Counted from the first letter of the stretch, positions 25,275 through 35,205 are shown. The stretch is DNA of 64,000 bases from Massilia sp. WG5 (GCF_001412595.2 NZ_CP012640.2:5828001-5892000); one strand, 5' to 3'. The notes: a model not told the origin generated them from the sequence alone. A program made the numbers and translations.

Positions 25275-25454
25275 TCAAACGCATTGTGCCCTTTCTCGTT
25301 GTGCGATAACTGCAAACGGTTCGAGCACAGGTAGATAGCTCAGCTTTGCAGCTATTGACGCGATTAAGGCACAAGCAGCGTTCGCACCTGTTACGTCTGC
25401 CAAGACGTCGTTGGATACAGAGCGCGCGTCCTCAACAGCTTCGTAACTTTTCAT
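25275..25454 (-). CDS. Small hypothetical protein, 59 residues
   Basis: An ATG at 25452-25454 opens a frame MKSYEAVEDARSVSNDVLAD, with an Ala-rich middle (TGANAACALIASIAAKL) and ending QRERAQCV. The same frame is open upstream for about 30 codons without an ATG, reading GPRADIGAKAEI, so this may be the end of a decayed larger gene. No Shine-Dalgarno is evident. It lies in the transition from the AT-rich island to high-GC DNA. Apart from it and the sigma-54 site, 25015-25565 shows nothing recognisable. Confidence 0.25.
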   Translation of the reverse strand: MKSYEAVEDARSVSNDVLADVTGANAACALIASIAAKLSYLPVLEPFAVIAQRERAQCV

Positions 25455-25565
25455 AATCTCAGCTTTTGCACCTATGTCTGCTCTTGGCCCGATAGCAGAC
25501 GGTGGCAGTGTCTCGGCGTACCTGGCTGTGCTTCCAGGTCAACTGCAGGATGTTGTCAGCTGCTC

Positions 25566-26474
25566 TCAAGTCCTGTCGTCCAGCGCCGCGAACACCTCCA
25601 CCGCCCAGTCGACGAAGACCCGTACCTTGGCGTTCAGGTGCCGGCTCGACGGATACATCGCATACAGCGGATGGCGCGGCTGGGCCCAGTCTTCCAGCAC
25701 GCGTACCAGCTCGCCGCGCGCCAGGTGGCCCTGCACCGCAAAGCAGAAGGTCTGGCCGATGCCCAGTCCCGCCGCCAGTCCCGTGATGTGGGCCGTGCTC
25801 TCGTTGACGGCGGCCGCCACCGGCGCCTCGATCGCGATCGTCTCTTCTCCCTGGCGGAAGCGCAGCGGCACCGGCTGGCCGGTGCGGGTCAAGAAATAGC
25901 TGAACAGGCGATGCCCGGTCTCCAGCTCGCGCGGGTGGGTGGGTGTCCCGGACGCCTCCAGGTAGGCCGGCGCGGCGCAGGTCACGAAATCCATCTCGCA
26001 CAGCTTGCGCGCGACCAGCGAGGTGTCGTCGAGGGCGCCGCCGCGGATCACGCAGTCGATGCCTTCGCCGACCAGGTCGGCCGGCAGGTCGCTCACGCCC
26101 AGGCGCAGCTCGATGTCCGGGTAGCGGCGCTGGAAGTCGGGGAGGGCAGGCAGCAGCACCAGGTTGGCCAGCGAGGAGCCGATGTCGACGCGCAGCCGGC
26201 CGCCCGGCCGCGCCCGCGATCCGCGCGCCTCGGCATCCATCGCTTCGAGGTCGGCGATCAGGCGCAGGGCGCGCTCGTGGTACTGCGCGCCTTCCGGCGT
26301 CACCGTGATGCGGCGCGTGGTCCGTTGCAGCAGCTTGACGTCCAGGTAGGTTTCCAGGTCCTGGATCAGCTTGCTGGCGGTGGAGCGCGGCAGGCCGAGC
26401 TGGTCGGCGGCCTTGCCGAAGGTGCCGGCGTCGGCGATGCGTACGAAGGTGCGGAGGGCAAGCAGGTGGTCCAT
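25566..26474 (-). CDS. LysR-family transcriptional regulator
   Basis: 302 residues from MDHLLALRTFVRIADAGTFGKAADQLGLPRSTASKLIQDLETYLDVKLLQRTTRRITVTPEGAQYH, the HTH of the large DmlR/AaeR-like subgroup, followed by an effector domain with RLRVDIGSSLANLVLLPALPDFQRRYPDIELRLGVSD. The start at 26474 is preferred over an ATG 12 codons upstream because the family begins there. Divergent from the SDR gene at 26592 with about 115 bases between, the usual arrangement for a LysR protein and its target. Confidence 0.92.
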   Translation of the reverse strand: MDHLLALRTFVRIADAGTFGKAADQLGLPRSTASKLIQDLETYLDVKLLQRTTRRITVTPEGAQYHERALRLIADLEAMDAEARGSRARPGGRLRVDIGSSLANLVLLPALPDFQRRYPDIELRLGVSDLPADLVGEGIDCVIRGGALDDTSLVARKLCEMDFVTCAAPAYLEASGTPTHPRELETGHRLFSYFLTRTGQPVPLRFRQGEETIAIEAPVAAAVNESTAHITGLAAGLGIGQTFCFAVQGHLARGELVRVLEDWAQPRHPLYAMYPSSRHLNAKVRVFVDWAVEVFAALDDRT

Positions 26475-26503
26475 GCGCCGATTGTACATCTGGGTGGATA
26501 GTG

Positions 26504-26522
26504 AATCCATATCTTTCGGATT
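26504..26522. promoter_or_regulatory. Candidate LysR operator
   Basis: AATCC-ATATCTTTC-GGATT, a 5-bp inverted repeat around 9 bases, lies midway between the divergent LysR and SDR starts. It is short and could be chance, but it is the only dyad in this control region. Confidence 0.3.
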
Positions 26523-26591
26523 TACGCATGGTTGTGTTCAATCTAGACTGGTCTCCATCGACTCGCCGATCAACCACCGAAGGAGAACACC

Positions 26592-27344
26592 GTGAACAAA
26601 CTCGACAACAAAATCGCCCTCGTCACCGGCGGCACCAGCGGCATCGGCCTGGCCACCGCCAAGCTGTTCGCGCAAGAGGGCGCCCGCGTCTTCGTCACCG
26701 GCCGCCGCCAGGCCGAGCTCGATGCCGCGGTCGAGGCCATCGGCCCGAACGCCACCGGCATCCGCGCCGATTCGGCCAGCAGGGAAGACCTGCAGCGCCT
26801 GGTGGACACCATCCGCGACCAGGCCGGTCGCATCGACGTGCTGTACGCGAACGCCGGCGGCGGTTCGATGGCGCCGCTGGGCGGCATCACCGAGGAACAC
26901 TTCGACGACGCCTTCGACCGCAACGTGAAAGGCCTGCTGTTCACCGTGCAGACCGCGCTGCCGCTGTTATCCAACGGCGCCTCGGTGGTGCTGACCGGTT
27001 CGACCGTCGGCATCCAGGGCACGCCGGCCTTCAGCGTCTACAGCGCCAGCAAGGCCGCGGTGCGCAACCTGGCGCGCAGCTGGATCCTGGACGTGAAGGG
27101 GCGCGGCATCCGCATCAACGTCGTCAGCCCGGGGCCGATCCGCACCCCCGGCCTGGTCGAGCTGGCCGGCGACGACCCGGCCGCCCAGCAAGGCCTGCTC
27201 GATGCGCTGGCCTCGCAGGTGCCGCTGGGCCGCGTCGGCGAGCCGGAGGAAATCGCGAAAGCCGTGCTGTTCCTGGCTTCCAGCGATGCCAGCTTCGTCA
27301 ACGGCGCCGAACTGTTCGTCGACGGCGGCATGGCCCAGGTGTAA
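26592..27344 (+). CDS. Short-chain dehydrogenase/reductase
   Basis: 250 residues. Rossmann glycine motif TGGTSGIG at the N-terminus, NAG in [15 protein letters not shown], catalytic Ser in [12 protein letters not shown], and Tyr-x3-Lys in YSASKAAV; the end [14 protein letters not shown] is the classical SDR ending. Starts with GTG at 26592, preceded by a strong AAGGAG. NAD(P)-dependent oxidoreductase; the substrate cannot be inferred, but pairs of this LysR and SDR type often respond to electrophiles or quinones. Probably activated or repressed by the divergent LysR protein. Confidence 0.92.
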   Translation: MNKLDNKIALVTGGTSGIGLATAKLFAQEGARVFVTGRRQAELDAAVEAIGPNATGIRADSASREDLQRLVDTIRDQAGRIDVLYANAGGGSMAPLGGITEEHFDDAFDRNVKGLLFTVQTALPLLSNGASVVLTGSTVGIQGTPAFSVYSASKAAVRNLARSWILDVKGRGIRINVVSPGPIRTPGLVELAGDDPAAQQGLLDALASQVPLGRVGEPEEIAKAVLFLASSDASFVNGAELFVDGGMAQV

Positions 27345-27416
27345 GAGCTCGTTCTTGGCTGTGCATCGGATGGGAAGCACGGTATCCTTGCTGGAATTTC
27401 ATCCACAAGGAATCGC

Positions 27417-29246
27417 ATGCTCCCGTCCGTCCGGTCCCTGCGCGCAGCCAGCCTGGCTGCCGCGATCCTCGCCGCCAGCCTCCCCGCCACCCTGGTCCAT
27501 GCCGCGCCCGCATCCGCATCCGCATCCGCGGGCGAGCAGGCGCTCGAGCGCAAGGTCGACAGGATCGCCGCCAGGTTCTACGACGCCCGCGCGCGCTTCG
27601 ATCCGATGCTGTACGCGACCGCCAACGGCGACAGCCGCTACGACGACCAGCTCGGCATGGCGATCGACCCGAAGGTCCGCAAGCGCTACCTGGCAGAGAA
27701 CCATGGATTCCTGAAGCAGCTGCAGGCGATCGATCGCACCCGCCTGGCGGACAAGGCCCGGCTGAACTACGACATCCTGGCCGCCGAGATCGGCGCCCAG
27801 CTCGATCTCGAGCGCTTCCCGGAACACCTGCTGCCGCTGAATCACTTCGACAATATGCCGAGCAACCTGGCCAACTACGCCGGCGGCACCGGCTCGCAGC
27901 CGCTCGGGACGCCGGCCCAGTACCGCGCCTACCTGCGCCGCCTGCAGCAGCTGCCGGCCTGGATCGACCAGGCCATCGTCGACATGAAGGAGGGCATCCG
28001 GACCGGCGTGGTGCAGCCGAAGGCGATCACGGCCAGGATGCTGCCGCAGTTCCGCCAGCTGCGCAGCAGCGACCCGCAGGCCAGCGTGTTCTACTCGCCG
28101 GCCACGCGCATGCCGGCCGGTTTTTCCGACCAGGACAAGCGCACGCTGAGCGCCGGCTACCGGCAGGCCGCGGTGAAGATCGGCCAGGCCCTCGACCGCC
28201 TGTGCGCCTTCCTCGAGAAGGACTACATGGCGGCCGGGCGCACCAGCGCCGGCTATGGCGCGCTGCCGGACGGCGCGGCCTGGTACCAGGCCCGCATCAA
28301 GAACAACACCAACCTCGACCTGCCGCCGGGCCAGATCCACGAACTGGGGCTGAAGGAAGTCGCGCGCATCCAGGGCGAGATGGCAAAGCTGGCGCCCCGG
28401 CTCGGCTATGAAGGCCCGCTGAAGGACTTCCCGCAATGGGTGGCCGCGCAGCCGAAATTCAAGCCCTTCACCAGCGAGCAGCAGGTGCTGGAGCGCTACC
28501 GCCAGATCTACGCGCAGGTGGACAGCAAGCTGCCGCAGTACTTCACCCTGCTGCCGAAGGCGAAACTCGACATCCAGCTGGAGCCCGAGCTGACCCGCGC
28601 CACCGCCTCCGACCACTACACGCCGGTGGCTGCCGACGGCTCGCATCCGGGCGTGTTCTGGGCCGTGGTCAACGATCCGAAGGAGTACGACACGGTCGGC
28701 ATGGCGACGCTGCTGCTGCACGAAGGCGTGCCGGGCCACCACCTGCACGCGGCCCTGCTGAAGGAACTGCCGCTGCCGGACTTCCGCAAGTTCTTCACCG
28801 AGCACCCGAGCGCCGCCGCCTATACCGAAGGCTGGGCGCTGTACTGCGAGACCCTCGGCCGCGAATTCGGCTTCTACGACGATCCGGCCTACTACTACGG
28901 CCACCTGAACGACGAACTGCTGCGCGCCGTGCGCCTGGTGGTCGACACCGGCATGCACGCGCAGGGCTGGTCGCGCGAGAAGGCGGTCGCCTACGCGATG
29001 GAGAACCTCGGCTACAGCGAGGACCGCGCCGCCAACCAGATCGAACGCTATATGGTGTGGCCGGGCCAGGCCCTGGCCTACAAGATCGGCGCGCTGAAGA
29101 TCCTGGAGCTGCGCGAGCGCGCGCGCCAGGCGCTGGGGCCGAAGTTCAGCTACGCGAAGTTCCACGAGGTGGTGCTGGGCGACGGTACGCTGCCGCTGCC
29201 CATCCTCGAGGCGCAGGTGAACCGCTGGATCGCGAGCGCGAAGTAG
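27417..29246 (+). CDS. DUF885 metallopeptidase-like exported protein
   Basis: 609 residues. N-terminal signal peptide of about 31 residues (basic start, Ala/Leu-rich core, HAAPA). The DUF885 domain fills the rest: zinc motif HEGVPGHH at about 435-442, then YTEGWALYCETLGREFGFYDDP with the third metal-ligand glutamate, and RYMVWPGQALAYKIG near the end. These proteins are related to M32-like carboxypeptidases and are found in the periplasm or as lipoproteins. Substrate unknown. It stands alone, 72 bases after the SDR gene and nearly touching the convergent LysR. Confidence 0.9.
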   Translation: MLPSVRSLRAASLAAAILAASLPATLVHAAPASASASAGEQALERKVDRIAARFYDARARFDPMLYATANGDSRYDDQLGMAIDPKVRKRYLAENHGFLKQLQAIDRTRLADKARLNYDILAAEIGAQLDLERFPEHLLPLNHFDNMPSNLANYAGGTGSQPLGTPAQYRAYLRRLQQLPAWIDQAIVDMKEGIRTGVVQPKAITARMLPQFRQLRSSDPQASVFYSPATRMPAGFSDQDKRTLSAGYRQAAVKIGQALDRLCAFLEKDYMAAGRTSAGYGALPDGAAWYQARIKNNTNLDLPPGQIHELGLKEVARIQGEMAKLAPRLGYEGPLKDFPQWVAAQPKFKPFTSEQQVLERYRQIYAQVDSKLPQYFTLLPKAKLDIQLEPELTRATASDHYTPVAADGSHPGVFWAVVNDPKEYDTVGMATLLLHEGVPGHHLHAALLKELPLPDFRKFFTEHPSAAAYTEGWALYCETLGREFGFYDDPAYYYGHLNDELLRAVRLVVDTGMHAQGWSREKAVAYAMENLGYSEDRAANQIERYMVWPGQALAYKIGALKILELRERARQALGPKFSYAKFHEVVLGDGTLPLPILEAQVNRWIASAK

Positions 29247-29250
29247 GTTT

Positions 29251-30135
29251 TCAGGGCTGCCGCCGCGCGAGTTCCTGCTCCAGCGCGTCGAGGAAGACCT
29301 TGACCCGGGTCGGCACGTAGCGCCGGGTCGGCATCACCGCCCAGACCGACAGGTCTTCCATCGCGGCGTCTTCCAGCGGGACGCCGACCAGTTCGCCGTC
29401 GCTGAGCTGCTGGTGCACGTCCCAGTAGGTCAGCAGCGCCAGGCCCAGCCCCTGCAGGGCGGCGGTGCGGGCGGCGTCGACGTTGCTGGTCGTGACGCGC
29501 GCATTCACCCGCTTGCGCTGCAGTTCGCCGTTCGCGACGACGGGCCAGCGCGGCACCGCGTGCAGGACGATGCACTGGTGCCGGTCCAGGTCGGCCAGTC
29601 GGGCCGGCACGCCGTGGCGCTGCAGGTAGCGCGGCGAGGCGCAGATGACGCGCGGGTTGCCGACGATGCGCCTGGCCACGAGTTCGGAATCTTCCAGGGT
29701 CGCCACGCGCAGCGCCAGGTCCAGGCCCTGGCCGACGATGTCGACGACGCGGTCGGACAGGTCGAGGTCGATGCGCAGCTCGGGATGCCGGTCCAGCAGC
29801 CCCGCCAGCATGGGCAGGACGATGGTCTGGCCGAACACGCTCGGGGCCGTCAGCCTGAGCACGCCCGAGGCAGTCGCCGAGCTCGGGCTCAGGGCGCTGC
29901 GGGCGCTGTCTTCGGCTTCCGAGATCGTGTTCGCATAGGGCAGGAAGGCCTCGCCCTCGGCGGTCAGCGAGATCGAGCGGGTGGTCCGGTGCAGCAGCCG
30001 GACGCCGAGCTCGTCTTCGAGCACGGCCAGGCGGCGCGAGACCTGCATGGTGCCGATGTCGAGTTGCCGGCCTGCAGCAGAGAGGCTGCCGGCACTCACG
30101 ACGGCGAGGAAAATCCTGATATCCGATACTTGCAT
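29251..30135 (-). CDS. LysR-family transcriptional regulator
   Basis: 294 residues: HTH MQVSDIRIFLAVVSAGSLSAAGRQLDIGTMQVSRRLAVLEDELGVRLLHRTTRSISLTAEGEAFLP and effector domain with GVLRLTAPSVFGQTIVLPMLAGLLDRHPELRIDLDLSDR. DmlR-like subgroup. Divergent from the flavin oxidoreductase gene with 120 bases between starts and therefore its likely controller. Its stop lies 4 bases from the stop of the convergent DUF885 gene. Confidence 0.92.
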   Translation of the reverse strand: MQVSDIRIFLAVVSAGSLSAAGRQLDIGTMQVSRRLAVLEDELGVRLLHRTTRSISLTAEGEAFLPYANTISEAEDSARSALSPSSATASGVLRLTAPSVFGQTIVLPMLAGLLDRHPELRIDLDLSDRVVDIVGQGLDLALRVATLEDSELVARRIVGNPRVICASPRYLQRHGVPARLADLDRHQCIVLHAVPRWPVVANGELQRKRVNARVTTSNVDAARTAALQGLGLALLTYWDVHQQLSDGELVGVPLEDAAMEDLSVWAVMPTRRYVPTRVKVFLDALEQELARRQP

Positions 30136-30213
30136 CTTAACCCTTTTCGATAAGGCGTCTTCACCTGTCCCGGTCTTTCACGAGCCCGCTCCCGCCCCTA
30201 TCATGGGTTTGTA

Positions 30214-30231
30214 GTGCTGCAGCCGCAGCAC
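30214..30231. promoter_or_regulatory. Inverted repeat before the old yellow enzyme gene
   Basis: GTGCTGC-AGCC-GCAGCAC, a perfect 7-bp dyad with a 4-base centre, ends 24 bases before the ATG at 30256. It could be an operator for the divergent LysR protein or a hairpin in the message leader. A possible -10 TATCAT lies at 30199-30204, which would put the dyad in the transcribed leader. Confidence 0.4.
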
Positions 30232-30255
30232 GCCTTCTACGAAAGCGAGCAGGAC

Positions 30256-31374
30256 ATGACTGATCATCCGACCCAGATTCTATCGAAACACGTTATGAAA
30301 GGTGTGAGCTTCCGGAACCGGCTGGCGGTAGCGCCGATGACCAGGGTGACGGCGACCGCCACCGGTGTCCCGACCGCGGCGATGCGCGACTACTACGCCA
30401 GGTTCGCCAGGGGCGGTTTCGGCCTGGTGATCACCGAAGGCCTGTACCCCGATAAAGCCTTCTCGCAGGGCTACCGGAACCAGCCCGGCATCGCCGACGA
30501 GGAGCAGGCCCTTGCCTGGAAAGACATCACGCGCGAGGTCCAGCAGCACGGCGCGCTGATGTTCGCGCAACTGATGCACGCGGGGGCCCTCAGCCAGGGC
30601 AATCCCTACCGCGGCCACACCATCGGCCCCTCGGCGGTGCAGCCTGCCGGCGAACAGATGGGTTTCTACCATGGCGCAGGACGCTACCCCGTGCCGGCCG
30701 AGATCACCGAACAGGAAATCACCGGCGTCATCGAGGGCTTCGTCCAGTCCGCGATCCGCGCCGTGCGTGCTTCCGGCTTCGACGGCATCGAGATCCATGG
30801 CGCGAACGGCTACCTGCTGGACCAGTTCCTGACCGCGCACACCAACCTGCGCACCGACCGCTGGGGCGGCGGCGTCGAGGGCCGGGTGCGCCTGCTGGAA
30901 GAGATCCTGAAAGCGGTCAAGACCGCGGTCGGCGACGAAGTCCCGGTCGGCATCCGCATCTCGCAGGGCAAGGTCAACGACTTCACGGCCAAATGGCCGG
31001 GCCGCGAGGGCGATGCGGAGGTGATCTTCGGCACCCTGGCCCGCGCCGGCGCCGATTTCATCCACGTGACCGAATACGAGGCCTGGCAGTCCGCCTTCGA
31101 AGGCGGCAGCGACAGCCTGCTCGCGCTGGCGCGCCGCTACGCGCCCGGCGTGACGATCATCGCCAACGGCTCCCTGGACAGCATTGAGCGCGCGGAACAG
31201 GCGCTGGCGCTGGGCGCGGACATCGTGGCGCTGGGCCGGGGCGCGCTGGCGAATCCGGACATGCCGCGAATCTTCGAGAAACGGCATGCGCCGCGCAGCT
31301 TCGACGGCGCCATCCTGGGCCCGATCGCCGACATCAAGGATTCCGAACTGGCCTTCGACGCCGGCGCCCGGTGA
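30256..31374 (+). CDS. Old yellow enzyme family NADH:flavin oxidoreductase
   Basis: 372 residues, TIM-barrel OYE. FMN/active-site blocks: NRLAVAPMTRVTAT near the start, MFAQLMHAGALSQ, the substrate motif FDGIEIHGANGYLLDQFLT (His-Gly-Ala-Asn), NLRTDRWGGGVEGRVRLLEEI, and the phosphate-binding IIANGSLDS plus DIVALGRGALANPD. It reduces activated alkenes, nitro compounds or similar electrophiles with NAD(P)H. The ATG at 30256 follows AGGA; an upstream ATG at 30214 lies within the inverted repeat. Controlled probably by the divergent LysR. Confidence 0.93.
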   Translation: MTDHPTQILSKHVMKGVSFRNRLAVAPMTRVTATATGVPTAAMRDYYARFARGGFGLVITEGLYPDKAFSQGYRNQPGIADEEQALAWKDITREVQQHGALMFAQLMHAGALSQGNPYRGHTIGPSAVQPAGEQMGFYHGAGRYPVPAEITEQEITGVIEGFVQSAIRAVRASGFDGIEIHGANGYLLDQFLTAHTNLRTDRWGGGVEGRVRLLEEILKAVKTAVGDEVPVGIRISQGKVNDFTAKWPGREGDAEVIFGTLARAGADFIHVTEYEAWQSAFEGGSDSLLALARRYAPGVTIIANGSLDSIERAEQALALGADIVALGRGALANPDMPRIFEKRHAPRSFDGAILGPIADIKDSELAFDAGAR

Positions 31375-31519
31375 TATCGGCCTCCTGAGCGGCCCCCTGC
31401 CGGCCCATGCGGGGATCGTCGAAAAAATCGATGATAGGCGGGAAAATAACTCGTTTTTCTTTGCCCGGCAGGGTGTTCATAATGCATTCCATCGACAACC
31501 CACATCGAAGGAAAACACC

Positions 31520-31942
31520 ATGAACACCAGCAAACTCTACCCCCTCGGCCGCGCGCTCGCCGGTTCCCTGTTCGTCGTCTCGGGCATCAACAAAATTTTC
31601 GGCTTTGCCTACGTGGCCGGCTGGATGGCGAGCCTGGGCCTGCCGCTGGCGAGCCTGCTGCTGGCGGCCGCGATCGCGCTCGAGATCGGCGGCGGGCTGG
31701 CGCTGGCGACCGGCTTCCAGGCGCGCTGGGCCAGCCTCGGACTGGCGCTGTTCCTGATACCGGTCACGCTGATCTTCCACGCCTTCTGGAGTGCCGGCGC
31801 GGCCGAATTCCAGAACCAGTTCAACCACTTTTTCAAGAACGTGGCTATCCTTGGCGCGATGCTGGCGATCTTCGATATCGAGCGCCAGCGCGCTTCGGCC
31901 CGCGCCGACGCCGGTCTCGTCCTGCGCACCCGAACCGCCTGA
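31520..31942 (+). CDS. DoxX family membrane protein
   Basis: 140 residues with four hydrophobic helices. Conserved DoxX features are GRALAGSLFVVSGINKIFGF, LEIGGGLALATGFQARWASLGLALFLIPVTLIFHAFW and FQNQFNHFFKNVAILGAMLAI. Inner-membrane protein; family members are linked to redox or sulfur stress. It is followed within 51 bases by OsmC and pirin genes on the same strand, which suggests a small oxidative-stress operon. AAGGAAAA lies before the ATG. Confidence 0.88.
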   Translation: MNTSKLYPLGRALAGSLFVVSGINKIFGFAYVAGWMASLGLPLASLLLAAAIALEIGGGLALATGFQARWASLGLALFLIPVTLIFHAFWSAGAAEFQNQFNHFFKNVAILGAMLAIFDIERQRASARADAGLVLRTRTA

Positions 31943-31993
31943 TAAATCCGGCGCATCACGTACAATCGTTCGAGTAAAAAGAAGGGGACCATC

Positions 31994-32377
31994 ATGGAAG
32001 TGACGACGCACCGCGGCCAGGGGCCGCTGCAGCAGGTGATCGAGATCGGGCCACACCGGCTCCTGACCGACGTGGCGCCCGAGTTCGGCGGCGAGGGCAG
32101 CGGCCCGGAACCGCACGACCTGCTGGCGGCGGCGCTGGCGGCCTGCACCACGCTGACGGTCAACCTGTACGCCAGGCGCAAGGGCTACGCGCTGGACGAA
32201 GTGCAGGTGAGCATCCGCCACGGCCAGGAAGGCGCGGCCTATGCCCTGCACCGTACGATCCGCTACGTCGGCGGCTTGAACGAGGAAGAAAAGCAGCGCC
32301 TGACGGATATCGCCAACAAGTGCCCGGTCCACAAGACCCTGTCCGGGCAGATCCAGATCACCACGGAGGCCAGCTAA
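31994..32377 (+). CDS. OsmC/Ohr family peroxiredoxin-like protein
   Basis: 127 residues. GPEPHDLLAAALAACTTLTVNLYARRKG contains the first reactive cysteine, and LTDIANKCPVHKTLSG the second, the pair that reduces organic hydroperoxides in OsmC/YhfA proteins. Cytoplasmic. AAGGGG precedes the ATG. Its stop abuts the ATG of the pirin gene (TAAATG), giving translational coupling. Confidence 0.92.
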   Translation: MEVTTHRGQGPLQQVIEIGPHRLLTDVAPEFGGEGSGPEPHDLLAAALAACTTLTVNLYARRKGYALDEVQVSIRHGQEGAAYALHRTIRYVGGLNEEEKQRLTDIANKCPVHKTLSGQIQITTEAS

Positions 32378-33310
32378 ATGGAACATCACGACAAGCACGA
32401 TGAACTGAGCATGCTCGACACCATCATCGTGCCGCGCACCCACGACCTGGGCGGCGGCTTCGAGGTGCGGCGCGCGCTGCCGCACGTCGAGCGCCGCATG
32501 GTCGGCCCCTTCGTCTTCCTCGACCAGATGGGTCCGCACGTGTTCAATGCCGGCACCGGCATCGACGTCCGCCCGCACCCGCACATCGGCCTGTCGACCG
32601 TGACTTACCTGCTGGAAGGCGAGATCTCGCACCGCGACAGTCTCGGCACGGTGCAGGACATCCGTCCCGGCGCGGTGAACTGGATGACGGCCGGGAAGGG
32701 CATCGTCCACTCCGAACGCACCGGCCCGCAGGTGCGCGCCGAGGGCTCGACGCTGCACGGCCTGCAGTGCTGGGTGGCGCTGCCGAAGGACAAGGAAGAG
32801 AAGGACCCGAGCTTCTCGCACATCGCCGCGGGCGAGCTGCCCATTATCGACGGCGACGGCGCCAGCGCCCGCATCATCGCCGGCGAGTACTTCGGCAAGC
32901 GCGCCCCGGTGCCGGTCGAATCGCCGCTGTTCTACGTCGACCTGGCCCTGCAGCCGGGCGCGCGCGTCAAGCTGCCGGCCGAGTACCCCGAGCAGGCGAT
33001 CTATGTGGTGGAAGGCACGCTGGACCTCGGCCGCGACGGCAGCTTCGGTCCCGGCCAGCTGCTGGTGCTGAAGCCCGGCGCGGCCGTGACGCTGGCGGCC
33101 GCGAACGGCCGGGGCGCGCGCGTGATGCTGCTGGGCGGCGAGCCGATGGATGGCCCGCGCTACCTGACCTGGAACTTCGTCTCCAGCTCGGCCGACCGGA
33201 TCGAACAGGCCAAGGAAGACTGGCGCGCGATGCGCTTCCCGCAGGTGCCGGGCGAGACCGAATTCATTCCCTTGCCCGACACCCTCGGTCGCCCAGTCCG
33301 TTATCCTTGA
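32378..33310 (+). CDS. Pirin family protein
   Basis: 310 residues, a two-domain cupin. Metal-binding N-terminal motif [26 protein letters not shown] with three histidines and GIVHSERTG further on; C-terminal pirin domain with [16 protein letters not shown] and [19 protein letters not shown]. Bacterial pirins can act as quercetin dioxygenases or redox sensors. Starts directly on the osmC stop with a GGAGG in the end of that gene. Overlaps the convergent GGDEF/EAL gene by 10 bases at its 3' end. Confidence 0.92.
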   Translation: MEHHDKHDELSMLDTIIVPRTHDLGGGFEVRRALPHVERRMVGPFVFLDQMGPHVFNAGTGIDVRPHPHIGLSTVTYLLEGEISHRDSLGTVQDIRPGAVNWMTAGKGIVHSERTGPQVRAEGSTLHGLQCWVALPKDKEEKDPSFSHIAAGELPIIDGDGASARIIAGEYFGKRAPVPVESPLFYVDLALQPGARVKLPAEYPEQAIYVVEGTLDLGRDGSFGPGQLLVLKPGAAVTLAAANGRGARVMLLGGEPMDGPRYLTWNFVSSSADRIEQAKEDWRAMRFPQVPGETEFIPLPDTLGRPVRYP

Positions 33311-35205
33311 ACGCTCTGCGCCGCCGCGGGCGCGCCGCCGCCCGCGTGCTCGCGCAGGTAGGCGGCGCAGGCATCCGCATCGAGCGGTTTGCTGTAATAA
33401 AAGCCCTGGATCTGGTCGCAGCCGGCCGCGCGCAGGCCGTCGAGCTGTTCCTGCAGCTCGACGCCCTCGGCGATCACCTCCAGGCGCAGGCTGTGCGCCA
33501 GGGCGATGATCGCCTTCACCATCGACATCGAATCCTCGCTCTGGTGCATGTCCTGCACGAAGGAGCGGTCGATCTTGAGCTTGTCGACCGGTAGCTCCTT
33601 CAGGTAGCTGAGGCTGGAATAGCCGGTGCCGAAGTCGTCGATGCTGAGCGTGACGCCGAGCTCGCGCAGGCGCCCCATCAGGCCGGCGCTGCGTTCGGGG
33701 CACTGGACCGACGTGCTTTCGGTGAGTTCGAGCTCCAGGTCGCCGGGTTGCAGCGCGGCGTCGCGCACCACGGTGCCGACGCAGCCGACGATGTCGGTGC
33801 GGTGGAACTGGCGCGCCGACAGGTTGACCGCCACCGGCACGGTCGGCACGCCGGCTGCGCGCCAGGCGCGGCACTGGTCGACGGCGCTCTTCAGCACCCA
33901 TTCGCCGATCTCGACGATCAGTCCGGCCTCTTCGGCCACCGGGATGAATTCGACCGGCGAGATCAGGCCGTGCTTCGGATGGCGCCAGCGCAGCAGCACC
34001 TCCAGCCCCGCCACCGATTCGTCCTTCAGCGCGATCTTCGGCTGGTACATCAGGAACAGCTCCTTGTGGTCGAGGGCGGCGCGCAGCTGGCTCTCGAGCG
34101 CCAGCTTGCGGTTGAAGGCCCGCTTCAGCTCCTCGGAGAAGTGCTGGATCTGGCCGCCGCCCAGCAGCTTGGCGCGGCGCGTGGCCAGGGTCGCATTGTT
34201 CAGCAGGACGTCGGCGCTGTCGCCGTCCTGCGGGAAGATCGCATAGCCGATGCTGCAGGTGAGCGGGATCGCGCCGCCGCCCGGGGCCTTGAATTCGCGG
34301 TGCACCGCCTGGGTCAGCTGGCGCAGGCGGTCGCGCGCCACGCTGTCGTCGCCCAGGCCGGGCAGCACCACCACGAATTCGTCGTTGCCGACCCGCGCCA
34401 GCAGGTCGCCCGGGCGCAGCAGGGCCTGCAGGCTCCAGGTGATCGAGACCAGGGCCTGGTCGCCGGCGTGGTGGCCGAGCGCTTCGTTCAGGCGCTTGAA
34501 CTTGTCGAGGTTGATCGCCGCCACCAGGGTCTGCGTGCCCTGCGTGCGCCATACGTCCAATCCCTCGCCGATGGTGCGCGCCAGCGCCTGGCGGTTCGAC
34601 AGCCCGGTCAGCTGGTCGTGGTTGAGCAGGAATTCGACCTGGCCGGCCGCGGCGCTGAGCTCCGGATTGGCGGTATCGAGCAGCACGTGCTGGCGCAGGG
34701 CCTGGACCGCGCCGGCCAGCTGGCGATGATAGATCAGCTGCTCCACCATCCGGGCCAGGTCGCGCAGGATATCCAGCTCGTCCTTGCTCAGCTCGCGCGG
34801 TCTGGTGTCGAGTACGCACAGGGTACCGAGCGGCATCCGGTCGACCGAGTACAGCGGCACGCCGGCGTAGAAGCGCACGTGGGCCTCGCCCTTCACCATC
34901 GGGTTGTCGCGGAAGCGCGGGTCGAGGGTGGCGTCGCCGACCACCAGCGGTTCGTGGTCGAGGATGGCGTGGCCGCAGAAGGAGACGTCGCGCGCCGTCT
35001 GGCTGCCTTCGAAGCCGCAGCGCGACTTGAACCACTGGACGTCCTTGTCGACCAGCGACACCAGCGCGGTGGGCGCCTTCAGCAGGCGCGCGGCCATCCG
35101 GGTGATGCGGTCGAAGGCTTCCTCGGGGGCGCTGCCGAGCAGGCGGGTGGCGTGCAGGGCGGTCAGGCGGCGTGCTTCGTCGACGGGAATGTCTGGAATC
35201 TGCAT
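33301..35205 (-). CDS. GAF-GGDEF-EAL cyclic-di-GMP protein, likely phosphodiesterase
   Basis: 634 residues. GAF domain about 20-165 ([23 protein letters not shown]), GGDEF about 190-350, EAL about 370-620. The GGDEF signature reads [11 protein letters not shown], with Asn in place of the second Gly, so cyclase activity is doubtful. The EAL domain appears complete: [11 protein letters not shown] (ExL), [37 protein letters not shown] and QGFYYSKPL. It most likely degrades cyclic-di-GMP, with the GNDEF domain perhaps binding GTP for control. The start at 35205 precedes the GAF domain; the longer frame upstream is unlike. Cytoplasmic. Confidence 0.92.
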   Translation of the reverse strand: MQIPDIPVDEARRLTALHATRLLGSAPEEAFDRITRMAARLLKAPTALVSLVDKDVQWFKSRCGFEGSQTARDVSFCGHAILDHEPLVVGDATLDPRFRDNPMVKGEAHVRFYAGVPLYSVDRMPLGTLCVLDTRPRELSKDELDILRDLARMVEQLIYHRQLAGAVQALRQHVLLDTANPELSAAAGQVEFLLNHDQLTGLSNRQALARTIGEGLDVWRTQGTQTLVAAINLDKFKRLNEALGHHAGDQALVSITWSLQALLRPGDLLARVGNDEFVVVLPGLGDDSVARDRLRQLTQAVHREFKAPGGGAIPLTCSIGYAIFPQDGDSADVLLNNATLATRRAKLLGGGQIQHFSEELKRAFNRKLALESQLRAALDHKELFLMYQPKIALKDESVAGLEVLLRWRHPKHGLISPVEFIPVAEEAGLIVEIGEWVLKSAVDQCRAWRAAGVPTVPVAVNLSARQFHRTDIVGCVGTVVRDAALQPGDLELELTESTSVQCPERSAGLMGRLRELGVTLSIDDFGTGYSSLSYLKELPVDKLKIDRSFVQDMHQSEDSMSMVKAIIALAHSLRLEVIAEGVELQEQLDGLRAAGCDQIQGFYYSKPLDADACAAYLREHAGGGAPAAAQSVQG

